From: Magallana angulata
Lineage: Eukaryota; Mollusca; Bivalvia; Ostreida; Ostreidae
Length of the DNA stretch: 64,000 bases
NCBI RefSeq assembly: GCF_025612915.1
Contig: NC_069113.1
Coordinates: 15,535,001-15,599,000, forward strand
Direction of reading: 5' to 3'
Of the stretch, positions 1 through 12,536 are shown piece by piece (position 1 is the stretch's first letter; every line of letters begins with the position of its first letter). A program made the position numbers and the translations under genes. Below the pieces are notes generated by a model. The model saw only the letters and a program-made list of their open reading frames with translations, did no database searches and had not been told where the DNA came from.

Positions 1-244
1 CCTTATCATATATGGTCCTTTATATACGAAATACTGAGATACATCCACACACCGTATTGTTGACATTTACATAACCAAGCTTTAAGCCTATAATAATGCT
101 ATTAATTCCATTACACTCTGCTTAGATAGAATAATCTAACTCTCTCTCGGGACAGGCCTTCACCACAGTTAAAATGCCTCCCATACACCCATTTATTCTA
201 AACATGGTCATCAAACAATATTTGGGGCCTGGTGTACATGCTGA
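1..244. other. Upstream flank of gene A1
   Basis: AT-rich DNA upstream of the A1 promoter. I see no gene or repeat in it. It may hold further regulatory sequence, but nothing specific is recognisable. Confidence 0.4.
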
Positions 245-328
245 TGACGTCACCTCAAATTATAAAAGCTAAAACCTGCAGCTTGCAAACCAGGACACCT
301 AACAGAGCCTCAGAGATCCGAGATACAG
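245..328 (+). promoter_or_regulatory. Core promoter and non-coding exon 1 of A1
   Basis: A perfect palindromic CRE (TGACGTCA, 245-252) lies 8 bases upstream of a TATA box (TATAAAAG, 261-268). About 30 bases downstream, near 291, begins a short leader whose sequence is shared with the other cluster genes (AGGACAC...GAGCCTCAGAGAT...GATACAG). It ends at 328 before a GTAAGAG donor. The intron runs 329-915. The start site is inferred from TATA spacing. Confidence 0.75.
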
Positions 329-917
329 GTAAGAGATCTTATTATATCTGAGTCTTACATATGGATGCATTTATGATTCAAGTGTATTAATAATGTTTCA
401 AAAGCAAGAGAGAACATAAGTGCGGTTCGATAGGAAAATCACTCCGAAGATTTTTATTTTCAAAATTGTCGGAATAAAGAGAAATAATTCAAAAGAATTA
501 TTCCTTGCAAGTAATGGTGTAATTCAATTAAAAGGGAGGTATCATTAGAAATGAAATTTCTTTCATTCTAACTAATTGCTCATTTACTGAGGAACGAAAA
601 TTTTTTATTTGTTTATATTTCTAAAGTAAAAAGAACACATTCGAATCCATCATAAAGCGAAATTATTCCAGCTAAATTTCATTTCTTATGAAATATATGT
701 TAGTATATATATAAAAAAAAATCACATTAATAAATTACATCTTTTTGATAAAAATGAATTCAATAGGGATATTTGGGGGGATAGTATATCCAGTAAAAAT
801 CTAATATATTACGGAAATTGCAATATAGCTTTTAAACTAATCCATTATCCCATGTCTTTTTAACTTCACTTTAACTTATAATTATCTTCAGTAAAATTCA
901 TCATTTTTTCTTTAGTC

Positions 918-1918
918 ATGTTCCGTGCAGCAGTTATCCTTTGCATTTTGGCATCTGCCTTATGTGACTATGACAAAAAACTCTCGTACGGCATTGGACC
1001 TTTGTCAATAGGAGGGTTTGGCGGAGGAAATCTTGGAGTCGGAGATTTTGGCATTGGTGGAGGAAATCTTGGATTTGACGGTTTTAGCGGAGGTAAAATC
1101 GGATTTGGCAATATTGGTGGACTCCAAATAGGAGCACCTTCGTTTGGTAGAGTCAACTTTGGTGGATTTGAAGGTCAAAGTTTCAGATCCTTCTTCTCTA
1201 GTCCCGGAGGTGCTGCTGCATCAAGTGCTGCTGTTCCGATGGCCCGTTTGGTGGATCTGCAGCATCTTCTTCCGCAGCTTCTAGTGGATTAGGAGGTCCC
1301 CAAATCTTTGGTGGTAACTTTGGCAATACTGGATTTCAAAGCTTCAGATTCCTCGGTCCCGGTGGTAGCGTAGCTACTGGTAGTGCTGCCGCCAGTGACG
1401 ATGGGTCGGCTGCTGCTTCGTCTGCTGCAGCTGGTAATGGAGCTGCCGCGGCCTCAGCAGCTGCAGCATCTCCATCACTCGGATTCCCTGGCCTAACGTC
1501 ATTCCCAGGCAGTTACTATTCTTATCCTGGAAGTTTCCCTTCCTATCGCGGAAGTTTCTCTTCCTATCCAGGAAGTTTTTACTCCTATCCCGGAAGTTTT
1601 TCCTCTTATCCCAGAAATATCTACTCCTATCCCGGAAGCGTTTACTCATATTCTGGAAGTTTCAATTCCTATCCCGGAAGTTTTTACTCATATCCCGGAA
1701 GTTTCTACTCAAATCCCAGTCAATACTATTATCCAGGAAGTTTAAACACCTTTCCTGGTAGTGTGTACTCCTACCCTAGTGTTGATTACTCTAGGTACTT
1801 CGGCCGTCTTGTCCGAAAATCAAAGGTAAGACAAATGAAGTAACACTTAACCAAACAAATTCTTTCAAGAAAGTTAATCTAGATATTGAATTAGCATTAT
1901 TTTTTACAGGTTTATTAG
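918..1918 (+). pseudogene. Secreted silk-like protein A1, single frameshift
   Basis: This member of family A has ATG at 918, two bases after the intron-1 acceptor (AG at 914-915). Residues 1-16 form a signal peptide (FRAAVILCILASALC) followed by DYDKK. A Gly-rich region follows with GGGNLGF-like units, then an Ala/Ser block. Compared with A2, one base is missing near 1233 inside the Ala/Ser block, so the frame as read stops at 1292. Downstream, the frame matching A2 stays open for about 590 bases up to the donor at 1826. It encodes a second Ala/Ser block with SDDGSA and about a dozen YPGS-type units, more than in A2. Exon 3 (1910-1918) supplies Val-Tyr-stop. The poly(A) signal is at 1991-1996. 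The single lesion and otherwise clean frame suggest a very young pseudogene, a polymorphic null allele or an assembly error. Confidence 0.8.
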
Positions 1919-1990
1919 AGACGGTCTCTTTGACATTGCCTGACCCTTGGATTGTCCGAAGAACAGTTTGTTTTAATTTTGAATATGTTG

Positions 1991-1996
1991 AATAAA
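1991..1996 (+). terminator. Poly(A) signal of A1
   Basis: AATAAA lies 73 bases after the A1 stop codon, in a 3' UTR that resembles that of A2 (TTTG.CATTGCC.GAC). Confidence 0.7.
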
Positions 1997-2019
1997 TGTT
2001 TTTTTAGCATCCAAAAAGT

Positions 2020-3923
2020 CCAATCGTTGATCGTTTTTTGAAAAAAGAAAATGCTCATTTCTGTTCCGACTTTTTTGTTCATAAAATCAGTTCAGTTTAC
2101 ATTTTGTATAAACAAGATGTACATGGTCATAACATGCCTCACAGATAAAAGCCCTAAAAAAAGAATCAAAAGAAGAAAAAATTAAATTACAATGCCTGAA
2201 AGAAAAAGGAAAAAAATCTTGTTTACACTAAATGACTGCTTCTATCACAGGTTTTAAATTATCAGTAGTACTAGTATCTACAGAATATTGGTACATAGCA
2301 TTTATATAAAAAAGCATTTTCCAAGAAAAAAAAAGTTAAATACATCATATGTATCATATTTTAACAAAGGTAATAAATAAATTGTGAAAAAAACCCCCAA
2401 AAAGACCCCCCTTGAAACAAACAAAACAACCCCCCCCCCCCCCCAAAAAAAAAAAATCTCTCTACAATCACATCTCAGTTTCAGAATAAACTTTTCAGTT
2501 GCAGAAATAATGATAGCAGGGAAATGAAATCAAAGACTGCTTTCAATTTTACAATTTTGCATCATTAAAGGGTGAGAGTGAATCGAACCGCTTCATGGTA
2601 AAAAAGTTTATCATTAGCGGATGAAGATGTTTCATTAAGCGTTGGGGCTACTGTGCATTTTTGACGTTTTATGATACAATTTAATCGCTAAGCGATATAT
2701 CAGTAGCTATTGGCAATGTTAATTGTGAATGCAATAATTTATAGCATTATGGGCTGCATTTTCAACGCATAATGATATCATTAAGCGGTGTTGTATTATT
2801 AACGCTTGTTACAAAGGATATTTGTTGCAGAATGAGTAGTACTAGCGTCAGTTTTCCGTTCGACGGCGCCACACGTTATACAGTCATATGCAAAAATATG
2901 TTCGGAATTTAAACAGGAAAAATGTCTAAAGAATTCTAAATAATTTTCGACATATCTCTGCTTGGGAGAATCACTGGAAGCGACCGTCTGTTCATTGGAA
3001 GTAAATTTCACTTTGCAATAAATCAAGTGAAGTAAACGTCATGTACAAATTAAACGTCATGTACAAAATGCCAAAATTGGCATGCCAAGTTTAATCAAGA
3101 AATTGGTTTATAGTAACCACAGAAAATTGTTTAAAGTATCAGACTTGAAGTTTTAAATTCTATTGGTTTTTTACTATTTTCAATTACCCACGTCATTATT
3201 ATTGTGCATTGCAAGAATATGAAATCAAAAGTATTTGAACTATATAATCTTCAACAAAGAATGTTCTTATATGCTGAGAAATTTTACTCAACGCAACTTG
3301 TTTTCTGTTTGCTGAGGCAATGTTTTCAATATAGTAACTTTAAAAATCACATTGCAGTTTGAAAAGCATTTATTAACAAATCTTAAACCAGCATACAATG
3401 AAGGATAGGGTCTCATTTCACGTTTTAAAGTGATTTTTTTCTCATGACTATTATTAACCATTTTTCATAAAAAATATTCTGTTTGTAAATTGTTTATATA
3501 GTTTATATATAGTGTTTTTGGTAAGATATATTTGAAAAAAATATCAATCCGCTGATATTATTGATCATAAATATGTGAATATTTAATAACTTATTTTATT
3601 TTTTCTTTCATAATCAGTTGTACCCATTACCTCCGCTTAGAAACCCCACCTATCGAGTAAAGAGAAAACTTTTGAAAAGCGTAATCTAATTTTTACAAAT
3701 ATTCATATGTAGGGATGCTGAGAGCTTAAGGGAGAAATAAAATTTCGCAGTCTTTAACTCTCTCAACTTTCCTTCAAATGATACATACCAGATACATGTA
3801 TAAACAAGAATTGCCATAACGAATTTGAAAGAAGCTAATTTAAATATTTATTACCATTCATTATGAGTAATCATAGTTTTCACAGATATTGCAAATAATG
3901 AATGGTCCATCGTAAGTATAACT
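2020..3923. other. Non-coding stretch
   Basis: AT-rich DNA without a supportable gene. It holds a poly-C/poly-A run near 2430-2456. Between about 2580 and 2800 it has several short imperfect repeats of the type CATTAAGCG/CGCTTAATG. The few open frames are short and have no protein character. Confidence 0.5.
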
Positions 3924-4258
3924 ACGACAGACGAATAGGGCCACGTTATTACGAGATCTTTTCTCGTAATTACGAGATAATTAACTCGTAATAACGAGAT
4001 TTTTTCTCGTACAAACGAGATAATTATCTCATTATTACGAGATCTTTTCTCGTAATTACGAGATAATGACGAGATCTTTTCTCGTAATAACGATATAATT
4101 AACTCGTAATCACGAGATCTTTTTTTGTAATAACGAGATCTTTTCTCGTAATTGCGAGAAAATTAATTCGTTAAAACGAAATCTTTTCTCCTAATACGAG
4201 TTTTTTCTCGTAATTACGAGATAAGAATATTTTTTATGTCGCCCCTTTCGTCTTTCGT
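3924..4258. mobile_element. MITE-like element filled with palindromic CTCGTAATTACGAG repeats
   Basis: The ends are imperfect inverted repeats of about 21 bases: ACGACAGACGAATAGGG at 3924 matches the reverse complement of CCCCTTTCGTCTTTCGT ending at 4258. The interior is a degenerate array of the self-complementary motif TCTCGTAATTACGAGA and variants, repeated roughly ten times. There is no coding capacity. The layout fits a non-autonomous DNA transposon whose core has expanded as a satellite. I cannot name the family. Confidence 0.6.
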
Positions 4259-4860
4259 ACATAACCGAAATGGAAGAAAGGGAGAAAAACTACCATATAG
4301 TAGGCTGTCCGTGGGGGTAACCTGGCTATAAAAAGGATGAAATGATACTATATAACCAGTTCTCGTTGTGGGAGAATCTTCTATATACCGTAGAAGCAGA
4401 AATATTCGTTAAGGATAAAAAATTAATTTCGATATTTTCGTTCAGCAGTAATAATCAACAAACTTAAATCCCAGACGAATTTTTAACCTAAATATTAGCT
4501 AAAACAGAGTTGATATCCAATACATTCTACAATATGACGAAATTAAATACCAACTAAATTATTTTATTTAAAAAAAAACAACAAAATTTTAACCAAACGA
4601 AAATTTGTCCTTCAGTAGTCGGTTTTGCGAAGGGGCTACAATAAAGCCATTTTTTGGGGTAAAGATGGCCAGAGGGAAAACAATACCGGATAACGTATTT
4701 TAACAATATCTTAAAATATTTATATCAACATATTTTGGATTTGCTAATATTTCTTAAAAGTCAAGAAAATATTTCATAATTTTGCCTTTAATTATTATTA
4801 AATTTTACATTACAGATCCATATTATAGTTTCATTTATTGAATTTATATAAGGAATAAGG
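4259..4860. other. Non-coding stretch
   Basis: AT-rich DNA between two inverted-repeat elements. I see nothing else in it. Confidence 0.4.
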
Positions 4861-4995
4861 AATCATTCTTTGAGTGTTATGAGGTGATAATTTTGGTCGG
4901 GGCGTGATCAAATCCAATAAAGCCCGATGGGCTTTATGATAGATTTGATCACGCCCCGACCGAAATTATCACCTCATAATATTCAAAGAATGATT
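4861..4995. repeat. Long hairpin (inverted repeat)
   Basis: The left arm (4861-4914) and right arm (4942-4995) are nearly perfect reverse complements of about 54 bases, centred on GGTCGGGGCGTGATCAAATC. The loop contains its own palindrome (AAAGCCC/GGGCTTT). The whole could fold into one hairpin of about 135 bases. It is probably a MITE of the foldback type. Confidence 0.75.
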
Positions 4996-7900
4996 CTTTA
5001 GTACTTTTATTTATATTATTTTAGGCCATCGCACGATTAAATCTTTAGATATAAATAAGCAAACCCCACCGTCGCCTCCATTTGGCGTCATTTGTATTAT
5101 GAATTATATAGTACAAAATCGATACGTACCGTCATCACAGACAAAGACACTGGATAATGTAAATATAACTAAAAGAACCTGAGGAAAAGGCGATTTATCT
5201 ATAAGTTGCACTTTGAGTGCTGAGAGGTCATGTTAAATTCTCTGCGTCGCCGGAAAAAACCCAAATAGACTCTTTCTTGTTTTAAATTTTAGTTAATATG
5301 AAGATCTTTAAAAATACGTTAAAATATAAAAACCTTAAGACTCTTAATACAGATATTAAGTGCGAATGTTAATATATTCAAAACGGTTTTTCATTTTTGT
5401 TAAAATTCTAATAAATTTTCTTACAACATACCACTAGTGCTTGAGGACAGAACCAATCCCTCCCCCATCCCTCCTCCCATCCGAGATTTAAAACCCAAGG
5501 ATAGTTGACTTTCTTGATAGAAATTCCCATTCATGTATCCAACATAATCAATTTCAAATATCTAAATTTTACGGAAAATAATCATATTATTTCAGATAAG
5601 ATATCTTGCTTTAAATACTTTATTATAACTAGATAAACGGAACCATTAATTTTTTACCTCTTTTGGTAGGCCTAATTAATGTGCAATTATGAATCTTTAT
5701 ACTAAACATTTTTTTTTACTTTACGGCGTCGGATTTGTTTTATTACAAAAATTCCCATATATTTTCTATGCGAAATATTTTGACATTTACAGTTATTAAA
5801 TCTATGTAACGCCAGACAATAACAAAGATGCAGAATCATGATTCTACATGTACAAGGAAAAATGTTATACTGGTATTTAAGGTTTGAAATTTATGCATGT
5901 ACATTAGGTGTATTGCAGTACGTCAATAAACACATTTAAAACGTGTCAGGTTAAATTAATATAACTAATCTTAATGGTTAATTTTGCGGCAAAAGCCATC
6001 CTAAAAATAGTTTGCCCTGCAATACAGGTTAATTACTCATAAATATTGTTACACTCTCTAATGATTATTAGATGTTGTAGTAATTCTATTTTTAACTGTT
6101 TGGTTGTTTTATTGAAGATTTCTCTTTTTACTTTGGCATTCATAACCCCTTGTTTTAAGATTGTGATAATTGTTTTTCCAGTTTGTGAAAATTCGAACAT
6201 TTTTGGTTTAAAACTACAGACAGTATTTGTCGCCACTCGCAATAGCCATTGTATACGTACAAACACAAATGTATGTTTATTAAAAAAAAAATACCCCTCC
6301 CCCCAAAAAAAATCAATAAATTGATTGGCAAACCTGCAGCGTCACTGCCACACAGACGTATTACTGTAACTACATACAGTCCGATGTATTTGCCATGCTC
6401 CAGATTTGTTTGCTTTTGCAAACATTTACCGAGTGAGATTCGTCTTGAAATATATAGTTCCTTGTTATCTAAATCTTAAATTTTGTTTCTATTAAGAATA
6501 ACAGGATTACAGGGGTATAAAAAATCCACTGTGAGGAACGAAAAACTATTTATTGTACATTGTAGCCTTACTTTTTGTAATAATATTTTTTTTTTCAAAT
6601 ATGTAAGTCAATGACCTACTTTTTATCGAAAAATTCCTCACAATTGTCCACCCTTACCACATTTTCTTTATTGTTAAACTTTTATAAATAATAAAACAAT
6701 TTTTGAGGCCTGAAAACAGTGAAAAACGGATAGCTTTACTAATTGAATAATTACAAATTTTTTTCTCAAAATCAAAAGTTGAATTTAATTTGGTCTGAAC
6801 TTCCCCTTTCAACATTCCAAATTCTATCAATTTTTTACAAGTATTATAGAAAACTCACCAATAAGAGTTCAAAAGTTCAAAACCATTGGTTGCCTTGAAA
6901 TAGATATGTTGTATGTATTTAGTTGGGTTTTTAATCATACAACGTAAATGATACTAGCTCTGATATATTATATCTCATAAACTGATTTTGTGTATTTTCT
7001 TTTAGATTTTCCTATTGCGTGCCAGTAAGTGATGTGATATTATATATGAAATAATACAACCATAAAAATATGTAAAATGACATGACATAACACATAGGAA
7101 CGTAAGTTTGCAATTACTGAGTATATTACCACAAAAAAATTCCGAGGAAAAAACAATGAATTGAAACATTAGTCCGAATTTCCTCTGTTTCAATAAAGGT
7201 AGTCTACCTTTGTAATAGCATATCATCCTAAAATTTACAAAACATAAATATTCAAAACAATTTTTGATTTCAGACTCTGAACTTTGTAAAACAAGTTTTT
7301 GAAATTTCAAACTCTGAGTATACTTAATCCTTAAGGAGGGCCATGTCTTTTAAAAGTTTTTTTTTTTTTTGTTTTAAGAAGTTTTTTTTAAATAAATGGG
7401 AAGGTGAAATTGAATTAAATTCTCATTTTTTACACAAAACAATTTTAATGATGGCGAGCATTGTATAATTGTCTGCATATTGTTTCGTTTAAAATTTACA
7501 CTTAAAATGGTGTTATTAGTGAAATTACACTTTTACAAAAAAGTCATATCAATTAGTTGATTGAATAAGGACACAGAACGTGTACATCGAGATGTTAACT
7601 TATTACTAATCAAGGTAATACACATGAATTCATCCCTAGCATGCATCAATTATTATACTTGCAAAGTCCTGAAAACATTTACAGCTACTATTTTTAGGAG
7701 TTGAATTTTCTTCTATCATGCGTTTCTAAGTAAGCTTTATGAAATTATAAAGTTGATCATCGGTATGTATAGAAAAAATGTTCATTTATACATATCTTTA
7801 TATATCCCTGAGAGCGATATCGTAAACGATGTTGTCAAATGAGAGGTTGTAGTGAAGTCTTTTTTTAGCAACAGCTATGTCATATTGCCACTTCACATTA

Positions 7901-8027
7901 TTTAAAGTGCACAAGCTAATTAGATGAGGTTTTCGTTGACCATTTATACAAGTATAATAAATGACTATATATTTCATATTTGAAACACGTTCATTAAATG
8001 ATATGTTGATCAATATGTACACCTTAA
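4996..8027. other. Non-coding stretch between A1 and A2
   Basis: About 3 kb of AT-rich DNA. The open frames in it are short, lack signal peptides or recognisable domains, and look like chance. No element ends were identified. Confidence 0.45.
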
Positions 8028-8111
8028 TGACGTCACTTAAGACTATAAAAGTAAAAATCTGCAGCTTGCAAACCAGGACACCTAACAGAACCTCAGAGAT
8101 CCAAGATACCG
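8028..8111 (+). promoter_or_regulatory. Core promoter and non-coding exon 1 of A2
   Basis: A perfect CRE (TGACGTCA) lies at 8028-8035 and a TATA box (TATAAAA) at 8044-8050. Exon 1 probably starts near 8074 and ends at 8111 before GTAAGAG. From the TATA box through exon 1 the sequence is nearly identical to A1 (CTGCAGCTTGCAAACCAGGA). Intron 1 runs 8112-8847. Confidence 0.75.
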
Positions 8112-8849
8112 GTAAGAGATCTTGTCATATCTGCGTCTTGCATAAAAATGTATTTATGATTCTAATATATAAGGTTTCTTAAGCAAAAGATAGAATATAG
8201 AATCTGTTTAATAAGAAAATAACTAAAATCATTTTCATTTTCGAAATTGTAGGAATCAAGAATGATAGTTTTAGGAAACTCTGCTTTGCAAGATTTGCAT
8301 TTATTATTACGTCAGTGATTTAGTGATTTTTCTTTAGGTTCTTTTCATATGGAAAATTACATAAATTGTAAATTCTATAAAAAAGTTGGCTTAAAGGGTA
8401 ACCATTACACGACATTAAATCTTGAAAAAAAATGTCTTTTTTGTAATCACAATTTCCCAAAGTGTAATTATTTCTTTAATAATAACAAAATGTTCTAATA
8501 AAGTATATATTTTTCAACTGGTAAATGGTTTTGTTCTGCAAAGTAAATATTCCAACTATCATATTAGAATAATGATACAGAGCAAGCTTCAGTTATTATA
8601 GAAGCTCGTTATTAGCTAATAATTAACTCCATCACGATTTTTATTTTGCCATCTTACAAAAAGGTGACCATGGGGAAATTTAATTTAGTGTTTAGCGAAT
8701 TATTGTCTTAAAATATTGTGAAAATCAACATTAACGTTCGATTCAAAAGTTCATGAAAAAAATCCCCCGTACATTTATTTCTAATAAATCTCAATCTTCG
8801 TTATGATATTGCATATACTTATTTCTATTGGGTATCTGTTCTTTCAGCA

Positions 8850-9713
8850 ATGTTTCGCGCAACTGTTCTCCTCTGCATTCTGGCCTATGCCTTCTGTGAC
8901 TACGACAAAAAACTTCCATACAGTGCAAACTATTACAGTCAAGGGAGTCTTTTCTCTAGGGGAGGATTTGGTGGAGGAAACATAGGATTCGGCAATTTAA
9001 GGGGAGGTAATCTCGGATTTGGCAATGTTGGTGGACTCAGAATAGGAGCACCTTCTTTTGGTGGAGTCAACTTTGGTGGATTTGGAGGTCAAAGTTTCAG
9101 ATCCTTCTTCTCTAGTCCCGGAGGTGCTGCTGCATCAAGTGCTGCTGCTTCTGGTGGCCCGTTTGGTGGATCTGCAGCATCTTCATCCGCAGCATCTGGT
9201 GGATTAAGAGGTCCCCAATTCGTTGGTGGTAACTTTGGCAATACTGGATTTCAAAGCTTCAGGTTTTTTGGTCCCGGTGGTAGCGTAGCTACTGGTAGTG
9301 CTGCCGCCAGTGATGATGGCTCGGCTGCTGCTTCATCTGCTGCGGCGGGTAATGGAGCTGCCGCGGCCTCAGCAGCTGCAGCATCTCCATCACTTGGATT
9401 TCCTGGCCTAGCGTCATTCCCAGGCAATGTCTACCCCTATCCTGGAAGTTTCCCTACCTATCCCGGAAGTTTCTCTTCCTATCCAGGAAGTCTCTACTCA
9501 TATCCTGGAAACGCGTACTCCTTTCCAGGTCAATCCTTTTATCCTGGAAGTTTAAACACCTTTCCTGGTAGTGTGTTACCCGGGTCCATTAATCGTCCTT
9601 TACACAGATCAAAGGTAAGAAACAAATCAAACCAAACTCTGATGAGTTGAATTTGCAAGAAAATGCAAATTGACTTTTTATCACATATGCAACACTTTTT
9701 ACAGGTTTATTGA
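8850..9713 (+). CDS. Secreted silk-like Gly/Ala/Ser/Tyr-rich protein A2
   Basis: Exon 2 codes residues 1-255 (8850-9614, phase 0). Exon 3 (9705-9713) adds Val-Tyr and the stop, giving 257 residues. Order: signal peptide 1-16 (cleavage before DYDKK), Gly-rich GGGN(I/L)GFGN units about 38-90, Ala/Ser block 91-117, Gly/Phe linker, second Ala/Ser block 144-169 with SDDGSA at 154-159, YPGS-type repeats about 185-238, and basic tail HRSKVY. There is no Cys in the mature chain. The start is fixed by the acceptor at 8846-8847 and homology to A1. Composition resembles the silk-like framework proteins of molluscan shell (for example MSI60) and, in its basic-Tyr end, the shematrins. That resemblance is by type, not by demonstrated homology. 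A byssal or periostracal role is equally possible. The Tyr-rich segment could be crosslinked. Confidence 0.88.
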
Positions 9714-9797
9714 AAATGATTCGTTTGAAATTGCCCGACTCCTGGCTGCCCGAAAGACAAGGATCCTGTTCATGTTGTGTTATTATTGAATTTGTTG

Positions 9798-9803
9798 AAT
9801 AAA
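9798..9803 (+). terminator. Poly(A) signal of A2
   Basis: AATAAA in the context TTGTTGAATAAATGTT, the same as in A1. Confidence 0.75.
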
Positions 9804-10782
9804 TGTTAAGCATCCACGAAAAAGCAGATTTGAGTTTTTGTATTAAAGTGTTAATGGAACATACGGCATACATTTTCACTATTAACACTCTAAACCATTC
9901 CTCTACGCTGTTGGGTAAAAATATTGGGAAAGAAAATTATATATAATCAAATTGTTCTGAATATTGTGAACAATTGAAGCAATCCTTGAATTCACAAAAA
10001 TTGTACATCATGTAAATAATTGCTCAATTCTATATCAGGATCAATATAAAAAGAATGTTGTATGTTTGCACATATTAGTGCTTCCATTATACACATGTCT
10101 AAAAAGTTGCCAATTTTTGCCCTATTTTTTGTAATCGCAAAATGCATTTCAAACATTTAAGGCCAATAACAATCAATTTATCTCTGAGTCAGAACTTTTA
10201 AATAAGAAAATCAGCTTATTCACAAAGAACCCTTAACACTAAAATCATCTTATAAAAATTTGAGGTACCCAATGTACGTTTTGAAATAGAATAAGAGATA
10301 CATAACTTAAAAAAAGTATTTCAAGCAACTTTTCAAACATTTCAAATAATACAATACGTATGACGTAAAACTGCAATCATGGATTTTCATACATAATCAA
10401 CAATAAATATTGTGCGTCATAAAAGCTGTAACAAGTTGCTAGAAAACCTAACTTTCATACATTACATTTTCTTTATATATGTACTATATTATATCCAAAA
10501 ATCTGTTATATATTCAGTAACATACTTCTGAAACCTACCGAGTACAAGACGCATTATAATAAAAGTCAAATTTGGCTCAAACAAATCAAACCATCAAAGG
10601 TTTTTAAGAAAGATTTGTTCTATCATTCAAAAGCTAAGAGATAAATTCTGCAAGATATTTATGGAAATATCAAACGTCTTTTATAATAGCGTTTAAGAAA
10701 TTATTTTGTTATATAATTTTTAGTCTAGTTTATTTGCTCTTATTTTAATGAAGTTGCGTTAGAAATTACGCCATTAAAAAAA

Positions 10783-10990
10783 TTAGGAGGCTGGATGGCC
10801 AACAAACTTACCGACAAATGTACCAAAAATGTTCAGATATGAATTTTTAAGCTATTTACTTTAATATCGTAAATTAATAATCCATTTACTTAAACCTTTG
10901 AAATCTGGGTATTTTCCTATATTTTTATATGGATCTCTTCTTTTAAATGATATCAATACACTCTAAAAATGGCAATGACCATCATACTCT
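10783..10990 (+). mobile_element. LINE 3' tail-like fragment
   Basis: This stretch resembles the region downstream of the LINE fragment at 54200-54700. Both have AGGAGGCTGG, then a TTTTCC-AT-rich stretch, then TCTTTATGTGGAACTCCTCT or its variant, then TAAAATGGCA. No coding sequence remains here. It is probably a decayed copy of the same family's 3' end. Confidence 0.45.
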
Positions 10991-11337
10991 CTTAAACTGG
11001 ACAATATTATGCTTTGTGTTTGAATGTAAAATCTTAAGAGCAGCTTTGGGCAAACTATGTAAGTCATTATTCACTAATTTATAGATAAAGTTTTGGGTGG
11101 AATTATTGTGTCTGTTCAAATTAAAAAATGTCTGATCTATATGTATATGGAACAATAAAAAGATCGAACATTTTTCCTCAACTAACTATGCAACATGTAT
11201 AAAATATTGAATTTTATGAAATATTATGGTTGTTCCTTATCTTTATATGACTACAGGAACATTAGTAACATCGAAACGTTATTTTAAAAGATCTGATTGA
11301 AGTTTTACGAAATTCTGATTTATATTCTGAAGTGTAA

Positions 11338-11391
11338 TCCATATCCAGGAAATCATCACTCTTATCCCAGCATCAACTACATCATTACGGG
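11338..11391 (+). pseudogene. Possible relic of family A YPG repeats
   Basis: The short frame reads NPYPGNHHSYPSINY, which recalls the YPGSFYSYPGS segment of A1 and A2 in both protein and nucleotide sequence (TATCCAGGAA, TCTTATCCCAG). Nothing recognisable flanks it. It could be a chance match. Confidence 0.25.
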
Positions 11392-12341
11392 ATGTGAGAA
11401 CTTATTTTAGGACTAGTATGGCAACTTTCGATTTAGATTAAAGAAAACAAATGCATTTCTACCTACTGGACGGCTATTGGTGATATACTGGACTGGTGTA
11501 GATAATTGGGATATAATAATTACAAACGCACAGAAACACAATATGAGAACAACGACTGCTTTCTCTGATTTTATGGGTATTTATCAGCTGTCAGTAGAAA
11601 ATAAATAGAATAGAATATCTGATAGAATTGAAAGTTACAGACCCAAATACACGAAAAAATTATGTGAAAAAAGCTTATTGCAACAATTCTAAATTCATAA
11701 TCTAAAATAAGTATGAAGTGTCTGATTAACGTCGTTATTTCTTTCGGCAATATAAAACAATCCAAAAGCTCTGAGCGAAATTCAACCGAATCGAAAGTGT
11801 TTGTGATATTAAGCAAAGGTCAAGATTCCGGGTCGCCACCAGAGGTCAAGGTCAATGCATGATTGTTAACTATTTGAAAGCCAAGTTGAAATCAGTCACC
11901 CCGACAACAAGACAAATAAATGTGCTTGTTGTATATAGAAAATACATAATAGTAGGTGATCACTTAGAAGTTTTGTTAAATGTAATTAATGTTTTTTAAA
12001 AATGAGATGGATAAACACTACAAATTTACAATTGTGACAATAATCCACTTAAGAAGAAAACCCATCAAAATACAGTTCATATAAAACATGAGAAGTGTTC
12101 ACATAACAAATCATCAATAGCTCTGTTCCTTGCTTGTAACTTGACAAATGTTTCAAAAAGTATTTAATCATTAGAGTATTATAAAATATTTTAAAATTCA
12201 TGCTGCTCAATGAAAGAATTTAGTAATAGTTAGATCATATTAAATAAAATTTCCGCGATTAAGAAGGGGGCGGAGAAAGCAAAGCGACCGGGCCCCTTCT
12301 TCATCGTGTAAAGTTTACTTTATATAATCTAACTTACTAAG

Positions 12342-12536
12342 AACATAACCCACTTTTTCATTCGCTGATTAAAAGCTCTGCACCAATCAAATATCATCTC
12401 TCTTTTGTTTTTGGCTCTGTATGCTGTCAATCGGAATGTGACGTTTCTGTGAGCTTAGAAAAAGTCTTAATGATTAAAAACATCACTTAATAGAATATTT
12501 AGCGACTGCGAATTGGATGAAAAAGTGGGTTATGAT
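12342..12536. repeat. Inverted-repeat element
   Basis: ATAACCCACTTTTTCAT at its left end is matched by ATGAAAAAGTGGGTTAT at its right end. About 160 non-coding bases lie between them. It looks like a small MITE. Confidence 0.5.

Noticed and set aside
7002-7310. 102-residue minus-strand frame
   Set aside because: AT-driven composition, with no domain, splice context or relative in the window.
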